A stretch of DNA of 36,597 nt from Bacteroidota bacterium. Lineage in GTDB: Bacteria; Bacteroidota; Bacteroidia; Chitinophagales; Chitinophagaceae. Every line of letters starts with the position of its first letter. Position 1 is the first letter of the stretch. Of this stretch, positions 1-7,036 are shown in pieces. The stretch covers positions 1-36,597 of the forward strand of contig SXWI01000071.1 of NCBI GenBank assembly GCA_005791465.1, read 5' to 3'. A program made the translations under genes and the position numbers. The notes beneath the pieces are model-generated. The model made no database searches. It was not told where the DNA came from and worked only from the letters and a program-made list of their open reading frames with translations.

Positions 1-684
1 ACGCAGGATAGATCGTACAATATTCTCAGCGCCCTTGCTTCTAATTTCTTTAGCAGAGATCTTCTTTATTCCTAGACGGTCTAATAGGTTTTTCTCTTCT
101 TTCTCGAAATCGCGGAGCGATATAAAAACGATATCATCAGGGGATACCTTGGGGCATATTTTACCAATGTGCTTTAACTTATTCCAGTATTCCAGCGTTA
201 AGGAATCGGGTTTGTGTACAGCGCATTCTTTATTGTCAATGCCTAGTGAAATTGCCATGGGCATTCCATGCATGTTTCCAGATGGAGTGGTATAAGGTGT
301 GTGTAAATCTGCATGCGCGTCGATCCAAATCACACCCAGTTTACTTTTAGGTTTAGCCATTCTAATACCAGCTATGGTAGCTCCTGCAGTAGCATGGTCG
401 CCACTGATCACCACGGGAAAAAAATTATTTTTTAAGGTATCGCTTACGGCTTTGCCAACACGCTCATACATTGTATGCATTCCTTTTATACGCTTAGCGT
501 AGGGGGATTCTATGGGTTCGTGTAAAAGTTTATTTTCAGTTGGAATTTTTTCAGAAGGAAAATGGATGAAAAAATTACTCATAAAGTCCAGTGCAGCAAT
601 CTTTATGGCTTCGACTCCTAAGCTTGCTCCACGTGTTCCGGCGCCAATTTCTGAGGGAACTTCTATGATCTTGATATTTTTCAC
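1..684 (-). CDS. Arginase / ureohydrolase family protein (3' end truncated by window edge)
   Basis: Reverse-strand reading frame from GTG at 684 is open to base 1: MKNIKIIEVPSEIGAGTRGASLGVEAIKIAALDF...VVISGDHATAGATIAGIRMAKPKSKLGVIWIDAHADLHTPYTTPSGNMHGMPMAISLG...; the WIDAHADLHTP..SGNMHGMP metal-binding motif is typical of arginases. Not in the ORF track because it runs off the window. Confidence 0.9.
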   Translation of the reverse strand, partial: MKNIKIIEVPSEIGAGTRGASLGVEAIKIAALDFMSNFFIHFPSEKIPTENKLLHEPIESPYAKRIKGMHTMYERVGKAVSDTLKNNFFPVVISGDHATAGATIAGIRMAKPKSKLGVIWIDAHADLHTPYTTPSGNMHGMPMAISLGIDNKECAVHKPDSLTLEYWNKLKHIGKICPKVSPDDIVFISLRDFEKEEKNLLDRLGIKKISAKEIRSKGAENIVRSILR

Positions 685-691
685 AGGATGA

Positions 692-699
692 CAAAGGTA
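692..699 (-). promoter_or_regulatory. Bacteroidota -7 box TACCTTTG for the arginase gene
   Basis: caaaggta on + strand = TACCTTTG on - strand, 7 nt before the GTG start at 684. Confidence 0.55.
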
Positions 700-783
700 A
701 GGCCAAGTCTAGCCGGGCTGTCTAAATATGCGTTAATTCTGTCACTAGGGCCTGGTATACTAGGATTTATTAAGGGGGGTGCT

Positions 784-791
784 TACATTTG
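784..791 (+). promoter_or_regulatory. Bacteroidota -7 box TACATTTG upstream of pdhB
   Basis: Matches TAnnTTTG, 22 nt before ATG at 814. Confidence 0.55.
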
Positions 792-813
792 CATTGCTTA
801 AAATCAGCTAATT

Positions 814-1803
814 ATGTCAAGGTCAATTGCATTCAGAGAAGCCCTTCGTGAGGCAATGTCTGAGGAGATGCGTAGAGACGAACGTGTTTTTCTCATGGGG
901 GAAGAAGTTGCGGAATACAATGGTGCTTACAAAGTGAGTCAGGGGATGTTAGCAGAGTTTGGTGCTAAACGAGTAATTGATACCCCAATTTCCGAGTTAG
1001 GCTTTACAGCTATAGGGGTAGGAGCTGCGCAAAATGGACTTCGTCCTATTGTAGAGTTCATGACATGGAATTTTGCGGTCCTGTCTTTAGATCAAATTTT
1101 AAATACCGCTTCTAAAATGTTGGCAATGAGTGGGGGGCAGATAACTTGTCCTATTGTTTTCCGTGGTCCAAATGGATCTGCTGGTCAGTTAGGGGCACAG
1201 CACTCTACAGCATTTGAGTCACTATATGCTAACATCCCGGGTATAAAGGTGGTGTCTCCCAGTAATGGATATGATGCCAAGGGTCTTTTAAAACAAGCGA
1301 TCCGCTATGAAGAGGATCCTGTCGTGTTCATGGAAAGCGAGGTTATGTATGGCGATAAGTCAATTGTTCCAGCAGATGAATATTATATCGAGCTTGGAAA
1401 GGCTGCAATTGCAAGAAATGGTCGTGATGTAACCATCGTTTCTTTTAATAAAATGATGAAAGTGGCTCTAGGAGCAGCTGAAGAACTCGAAAAAGAGGGT
1501 ATAAGTGCCGAGGTTATCGATTTGAGAACCATCCGGCCATTAGATTGGATGACTGTTTTAGAAAGCGTTCAAAAAACCAATCGATTAGTTATTGTGGAGG
1601 AACAATGGCCTTTCGCCTCAGTATCCTCAGAGTTGTCATACCGTATTCAAAAAGAGGGTTTTGATTATCTCGATGCTCCTATCCGCAGGATTACTGCAGC
1701 GGATGCTCCTTTACATTATGCGCCGAATCTGGTAACGGCAGCACTTCCTGATGTTCCCAGAACTGTCAAGTTGGTGAAAGAGGTTATGTATCAACTAAAG
1801 TAA
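814..1803 (+). CDS. pdhB: Pyruvate dehydrogenase E1 component subunit beta (transketolase-like, alpha-ketoacid dehydrogenase)
   Basis: 329 aa; MSRSIAFREALREAMSEEMRRDERVFLMGEEVAEYNGAYKVSQGML..., GPNGSAGQLGAQHSTAFESLYANIPGIKVVSPS typical of E1-beta. Confidence 0.95.
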   Translation: MSRSIAFREALREAMSEEMRRDERVFLMGEEVAEYNGAYKVSQGMLAEFGAKRVIDTPISELGFTAIGVGAAQNGLRPIVEFMTWNFAVLSLDQILNTASKMLAMSGGQITCPIVFRGPNGSAGQLGAQHSTAFESLYANIPGIKVVSPSNGYDAKGLLKQAIRYEEDPVVFMESEVMYGDKSIVPADEYYIELGKAAIARNGRDVTIVSFNKMMKVALGAAEELEKEGISAEVIDLRTIRPLDWMTVLESVQKTNRLVIVEEQWPFASVSSELSYRIQKEGFDYLDAPIRRITAADAPLHYAPNLVTAALPDVPRTVKLVKEVMYQLK

Positions 1804-1804
1804 T

Positions 1805-3367
1805 ATGCCACTTCAACATTTTCTTCTTGTATTTTCTATTAGTCTTCTTTTAGTTCTTTTGCCTGCTTTTGGCTTTGCCAAATTATTTGTGAAGGCAGGA
1901 GAACAAGGGTGGAAAGCCTATATTCCTTTTTATAATACTTGGGTGATGCAACGGTTGAGTGGAAGGCCGGTGCATTGGGTTTTCTGGCAATTTATCCCTG
2001 TGATTGGTTGGTTTATCACCCCTGGTATATTTATTGAATTTTCAAAGCTTTTTGGAAAAAACTCATTGCTGGATCATACGGCTGCTGTTTTAATTGCTCC
2101 TTTTTATTTTCCATGGTTAGCTTCACAAGAAGGTCTTGTTTTTGTAGGGAAGGAGGGAGTGCAGCGCTATCAAAAACCTGCTTGGCGCGAATGGTTTGAT
2201 GCAGCAGTTTTTGCAATTGTTGCTGCTACCTTGATCAGAACTTTTGTTTTTGAGGCGTATACAATTCCGTCCGGTTCTATGGAAAAAAGTTTACTGGTGA
2301 ATGATTTTCTTTTTGTAAGTAAGTTGAGCTACGGCCCAAGAGTTCCCAATACCCCTTTGTCGGTGCCTTTTGTTCATAACTATATGCCTTTTGGCTCCAG
2401 TAAAAAATCTTACACAACCGTGGGTTCGCTTCCTTATATCCGTTGGTTTGCCTCTCCAGTTAAACGAAATGATGCTGTGGTATTTAATTTCCCTGCAGGT
2501 GATACGGTGATTAATTTACCTGAATTCCAATCAAAAGATCCCTATTATGATGTGTGTCGTAGATTGGGCAATGGTAGTATCGATGCTGGTAGGAAAATTA
2601 TTTTGAGTGACTCTGTAAGCTATCCGCTTGCTATTCATGCCAACGATAAAACAGACAATTATATTAAGCGTTGCGTTGCCATACCCGGCGATGTACTTAG
2701 TTTAAGAGGCGGCCAACTACTTATTGATGGCAAACAAGTAGCTCCGCCTCCTGATGCCCAGTATACCTATTCTTTTCGCTCCACGGTTCCTCTGGATCCT
2801 GAAATCATGAAGGAGGAGTTTAACACTACAGAGTTTGGAATGGATATGTCGGGACGCTACGTTATTAATTTACCGTACAATAAAGTTGAAAAATTTAAAA
2901 GTCAGCCCTTTTTGGATGGTCCATTGGTTGCTGATGATGAAACGTATGAATCGAATGCTGTAACAGACATGGATCCTCGTACAACAGCTGGGGATGTATT
3001 TCCCTACGACACAACGTATTTTAAATGGACAAAGGATAACTATGGTCCTATCTGGATTCCTCAAAAAGGTGCTGAAATTCCATTGAATGATTCCACATTT
3101 ATTCTTTATGAGCGCGTTATTAGAGTATACGAGAACAATACTTTTTATCGTGACAATGGAAAGATTTTTTTGAATGGGCAACCGGCTACTAGTTATCGCT
3201 TTAAAATGAATTATTACTGGATGATGGGAGATAACCGCCACGGTTCTCAGGATTCTCGCTTTTGGGGATTTGTTCCGGAGGATCGGATCGTTGGCAAAGC
3301 CTGGCTTATTTGGTTTAGTTGGGAAAATGGTCCGCGCTGGAATCGATTGTTTCGAACAGTCAAATAA
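1805..3367 (+). CDS. lepB: Signal peptidase I (Bacteroidota long form with N-terminal membrane domain)
   Basis: 520 aa; FVFEAYTIPSGSMEKSLLVNDFLFVSK (catalytic Ser), DNYIKRCVAIPGD (catalytic Lys), C-terminal YYWMMGDNRHGSQDSRFWGFVPEDRIVGKAWLIWFS. Confidence 0.95.
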   Translation: MPLQHFLLVFSISLLLVLLPAFGFAKLFVKAGEQGWKAYIPFYNTWVMQRLSGRPVHWVFWQFIPVIGWFITPGIFIEFSKLFGKNSLLDHTAAVLIAPFYFPWLASQEGLVFVGKEGVQRYQKPAWREWFDAAVFAIVAATLIRTFVFEAYTIPSGSMEKSLLVNDFLFVSKLSYGPRVPNTPLSVPFVHNYMPFGSSKKSYTTVGSLPYIRWFASPVKRNDAVVFNFPAGDTVINLPEFQSKDPYYDVCRRLGNGSIDAGRKIILSDSVSYPLAIHANDKTDNYIKRCVAIPGDVLSLRGGQLLIDGKQVAPPPDAQYTYSFRSTVPLDPEIMKEEFNTTEFGMDMSGRYVINLPYNKVEKFKSQPFLDGPLVADDETYESNAVTDMDPRTTAGDVFPYDTTYFKWTKDNYGPIWIPQKGAEIPLNDSTFILYERVIRVYENNTFYRDNGKIFLNGQPATSYRFKMNYYWMMGDNRHGSQDSRFWGFVPEDRIVGKAWLIWFSWENGPRWNRLFRTVK

Positions 3368-3379
3368 CTTAACTTTAGA

Positions 3380-3401
3380 GGCTCCGGTTTGGAGCCTTTT
3401 T
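3380..3401 (+). terminator. Rho-independent terminator after lepB
   Basis: GGCTCC-GGTTT-GGAGCC stem-loop followed by TTTTT. Confidence 0.8.
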
Positions 3402-3415
3402 AGTGTACATTTTTT

Positions 3416-3901
3416 ATGAAAAAAGAGCTGTATCAATTTCAATATTATCGAGTCAACGATCGAGCGGCGTTGTCTAAGGAAGATTTTGATTTGCTGGATG
3501 CAGCTTATAAAGCTGCTGAACAAGCATATGCCCCTTACTCTAATTTTAAAGTTGGTGCTGCCGCAAGGCTTGTCAACGGAGTGGTAGTACTTGGCTCTAA
3601 CCAGGAAAATGCCTCTTATCCTGTTGGTAGTTGCGCGGAGCGAGTTTTGTTAGGTAATGCGGCTGTACAGTTTCCGAATGTTGCAATCGATACCCTGGCT
3701 ATTACTTATTTGCTTGCCGATCGAAAAAGCGATAGGCCTGTTTCTCCTTGTGGCATGTGCCGCCAGGCACTGAGTGAATTTGAGTCTAGGGTTGATCATT
3801 CTATGCGGCTTCTGCTTGCAGGAGAGCAGGGTGATGTACTTGTTTTAGATAACGCAAAGGACTTGCTTCCATTTGTTTTTCAAAGCCAACATCTATTTTA
3901 A
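3416..3901 (+). CDS. cdd: Cytidine deaminase
   Basis: 161 aa; APYSNFKVGAAARL..GSNQENASYPVGSCAERVLLGNAA...SPCGMCRQALSEF zinc deaminase motifs. Confidence 0.95.
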   Translation: MKKELYQFQYYRVNDRAALSKEDFDLLDAAYKAAEQAYAPYSNFKVGAAARLVNGVVVLGSNQENASYPVGSCAERVLLGNAAVQFPNVAIDTLAITYLLADRKSDRPVSPCGMCRQALSEFESRVDHSMRLLLAGEQGDVLVLDNAKDLLPFVFQSQHLF

Positions 3902-3919
3902 AGTTCAAAATGATAATGT

Positions 3920-5353
3920 ATGAACAGGCCCAGTGCTAAATCCAGGAGAAAGTTTATGAAAGATGCAGGATTGGCAGCAACTGGTTGGATGATTATTCCT
4001 CGTTCAGTGTTGGGTAAAGGATTTGTTGCTCCAAGTGATAAATTGAATGTGGCGGGAATTGGAGTAGGGGGTCAAGGTGCAGGCGACCTTGCACAAGTTG
4101 CAAAAAGTCCTTACGTAAATATCGTTGCCTTGTGTGATGTAGATAACAGACAAGCGGCTCGGTCCAGAGAGGCATATCCTAAAGCCAGTTATTATAAAGA
4201 CTTTAGGGAAATGCTCTCTAAGGAAAAAGACACAATTGATGCTTGCACCATTTCAACACCTGACCATACGCATGCCGTTGCTACATTGGCCGCTATGCAA
4301 CTTGGTAAGCATGTGTATACACAAAAACCTTTGACGCATGATATCTATGAGGCAAGGTTATTGACTGCTGCTGCAAAGCGTTACAAAGTAGTCACTCAAA
4401 TGGGAAATCAGGGGGGATCTGGAAATGGCGTTCGGGTTGCTCAAGAGATTTATCAAGCTGGTTTAATTGGAGATGTTGTAGAAGCACAGGCTTGGACAAA
4501 CCGTCCAGTTTGGCCTCAGGGTATGCCTGCACCAACAGGACAATATTCAGTGCCTACTGAATTAGATTGGGACTTGTGGCTCGGTACCGCAAAACATATT
4601 CCGTATAATCCATCTTATCTTCCCTTCAACTGGAGAGGCTGGTGGGCATTTGGCACCGGTGCCTTGGGTGATATGGCCTGCCATATTATGGATCCTATCT
4701 ATCGGATTTTACCAATTCTTTATCCATCCTCCGCTGAGTGCAGTGTGGCTACTCTTTGGCGTGAAATGTGGAATGATACTCCTGCTGCTGAAGCTTGTCC
4801 GCCTTCTTCTATAATTCATTTGAATTATCCAAGAACAGATGGAAAAGGTTCTATAAAAGTTTCCTGGTATGATGGCGGCTTACTTCCTCCCAGACCAGAA
4901 GAACTTTCTCCGGAAGAACCGTTTGGAAATTGGGACGGGGGCGTACTTTTTATAGGGACCAAGGGTAAGTTATTGATGGATTGTTATGGAGCTAATCCTA
5001 GATTGCTTCCGACCAATAAGATGAAGGAAATTGAGCTGCCTAAGCCAAGTTTGCCACGTGTCCCAGAGGGCCATTATCTACAATGGGTTAATGCCTGTAT
5101 TGCAGGTTATGGGAAAGGCATTACCAGCTCCCCATTTGAATATGCGGGTCCATTTACTGAAAGTATTTTGATGGGTAACTTAGCTATTAGAAGTTGGATG
5201 ATTAAGAACCCGAATCTTAAAGGTTGGGAGGATAAATATCTGGGACGTAAGAAATTAATTTGGGATGCATCGGCCATGCGTGTTACCAATTTTGATGAGG
5301 CCAATCAATTTGTAAAAAGAGAATACAGAGAGGGCTGGTCGCTTTCGCTCTAA
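3920..5353 (+). CDS. Gfo/Idh/MocA family oxidoreductase with Tat-like signal
   Basis: 477 aa; N-terminal SRRKFMKDAGLAATGW; GIGVGGQGAGDLAQ...DAVDNR-type Rossmann; STPDHTHAVATLAAMQLGKHVYTQKPLTHDIYEAR. Confidence 0.92.
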   Translation: MNRPSAKSRRKFMKDAGLAATGWMIIPRSVLGKGFVAPSDKLNVAGIGVGGQGAGDLAQVAKSPYVNIVALCDVDNRQAARSREAYPKASYYKDFREMLSKEKDTIDACTISTPDHTHAVATLAAMQLGKHVYTQKPLTHDIYEARLLTAAAKRYKVVTQMGNQGGSGNGVRVAQEIYQAGLIGDVVEAQAWTNRPVWPQGMPAPTGQYSVPTELDWDLWLGTAKHIPYNPSYLPFNWRGWWAFGTGALGDMACHIMDPIYRILPILYPSSAECSVATLWREMWNDTPAAEACPPSSIIHLNYPRTDGKGSIKVSWYDGGLLPPRPEELSPEEPFGNWDGGVLFIGTKGKLLMDCYGANPRLLPTNKMKEIELPKPSLPRVPEGHYLQWVNACIAGYGKGITSSPFEYAGPFTESILMGNLAIRSWMIKNPNLKGWEDKYLGRKKLIWDASAMRVTNFDEANQFVKREYREGWSLSL

Positions 5354-5358
5354 CAGCA

Positions 5359-6232
5359 TTAGGATCTTAAATACCGAGCTAATTCTTTTAATTCTGCTAT
5401 TTTATAGCTTTCCTTAAGAGGGTCATATGACTTTGCCAAGAGCTGCAATGCCCACGCAATGGTCTCTATGTTTGTCAGCGGGCTCAGATATTTTTGATCC
5501 ATCGGCTCATTGATTCTTTTGAAGTACGTTTCAATATCTCGATGCGTGTAAATCTGTCCACCTGAAGGGTCCATGAAAAATTCTGCTCTTTCCATTCCAT
5601 CATCTTGCAACGGTTTGATATAGGCTAAAATAAACTGGTCTGGTAATTGAATAGCACGAACCGGAAGATCCAGTAATTCACAAAGCACCAGATATAAAAG
5701 TCCATTTCCGGCTTGTGTACCTTTTTTATTTGAAATCACTTGATTGATGAGAAAATCTTCTGTTTTGCATTCTTCTCTTGGAGTTGTTCGAAGCCCAAAG
5801 TATCCGTAAAGAATATTATGAAATACATTCACCTGTTCTAATGGAGTCAAATAATTATTCAGCTCTAACCAAATATTTCTTCTGAGTCTTTCGGTATCAG
5901 TAATCACCGATGCGGATGCTAAATCAGGGTATTGAAAGGTGGCTACTAATAGGGCACCTGGTAGTAGTTCATTTCTTGAAGCCTCTTTCCAATCAGTAAA
6001 ACTTCTTTTGAGTTCTCGGAGTTGTAGCCGGTGAATCAGCCCCTCAATTCTGCCTTGTACTTGTTCGTTTGGTATAGTTTCCCACCAGTGTTCAAGGGTA
6101 GGGATTATCGTTGTTCCATAATCGACAATTCGTTCCGACACTGCCCCAAAAACCTCTTCGTCAGGGTCATCGATTAAGTTTAATAGAGCATTTATTTCTG
6201 TGGATGTTCCCATGCACACAATTTCATGCATG
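5359..6232 (-). CDS. Transglutaminase-like / SirB1-type domain protein
   Basis: ORF track gives 5359-6303 from a TTG; the first ATG is near 6232 (MHEIVCMGTSTEINALLNLIDDPDEEVFGAVSERIVDYG...). NVFHNILYGYFGLRTTPREECKTEDFLINQVISNKKGTQAGNGLLYLVLCELLDLPVRAIQLPDQFILAYI resembles the YchA/SirB1 transglutaminase-like family. Confidence 0.75.
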
Positions 6233-6280
6233 GATTTGGTTTTATGAAGTGGAACTTTTCCACATACCTTAACAGTGAGA

Positions 6281-7033
6281 CTATTTAGATGTTTTTTTTG
6301 CAACTACCAGCCAGTCCCAAGGCCGCGGATGATCAAGCCAGCGGGGTGGTCTTAAAAATTCAGTATTCCAATCGTATTCTATTTTTTTAAACTGTACAGG
6401 AGTAAATTGGTGCCGTGTTAAACTCAAATAAAGTTCTTCTTGCAAAAAGTGTTTATGAGGTACATCATCAATGTTCAACACCCCTTGTTGTAGGTTCTTC
6501 CAATTTTTAAAGGCTTTATCCTTGGAAGTTTTATTTGTAAGAAGGACGTTGTCAATATTATATTGCTGTTGAATAATTCTGGTAAGCAAGTATGACTCAA
6601 CCGAGGGAACCGTTAAAATAAGAGTCCCGCCCGATTTGATGCTACGTTGAAGATTTTTGAAAAAAACAGCCCGATCTTTTGCATGTGGGGTTAGTAAAGC
6701 ATTGATGCAAACACCCATTTCTGCAGGTTGCAGGCGTAGTCGGTTGTTACTCATATCACCCTGCTGATAACTCACGTTAGTTAGATTTGGAAATAGTGAT
6801 TGAGCTATTTTCAAATTGTTCATGGAAATATCTAGGGCAACCACCTTGTTGAACAAGGGGGATAGTACAGGCAACCATTTTCCAACTGCACATCCAATAT
6901 CAATTACCTGATGCCTAGGATTTGCGTAGTTGCGAATTGCTTTTGCAATCCATTTCTTTTTATCATTTTCAAGCACATCAAATATCTCTTCCTGGTAGTG
7001 GGGGGCCATTTTCTCCCAGTAGTTGCGCTTCAT
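6281..7033 (-). CDS. Class I SAM-dependent methyltransferase
   Basis: 250 aa; VIDIGCAVGKWLPVLSPLFNKVVALDIS motif I, GDMSNNRL, GGTLILTVPS. Confidence 0.88.
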   Translation of the reverse strand: MKRNYWEKMAPHYQEEIFDVLENDKKKWIAKAIRNYANPRHQVIDIGCAVGKWLPVLSPLFNKVVALDISMNNLKIAQSLFPNLTNVSYQQGDMSNNRLRLQPAEMGVCINALLTPHAKDRAVFFKNLQRSIKSGGTLILTVPSVESYLLTRIIQQQYNIDNVLLTNKTSKDKAFKNWKNLQQGVLNIDDVPHKHFLQEELYLSLTRHQFTPVQFKKIEYDWNTEFLRPPRWLDHPRPWDWLVVAKKTSK

Positions 7034-7036
7034 ACT

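Noticed and set aside
35-502. + strand ORFs 35-295 and 299-502
   Set aside because: Antisense shadows of the arginase gene read on the minus strand.
2870-3523. 217-aa minus-strand ORF
   Set aside because: Antisense to lepB and the cdd 5' end, spans the lepB terminator, and lacks any recognisable domain; both sense genes are unambiguous.
4299-4400. Gfo/Idh/MocA oxidoreductase as part of a sugar-utilisation system
   Set aside because: Neighbouring genes (cdd, transglutaminase-like) give no pathway context; family is very abundant in Bacteroidota.
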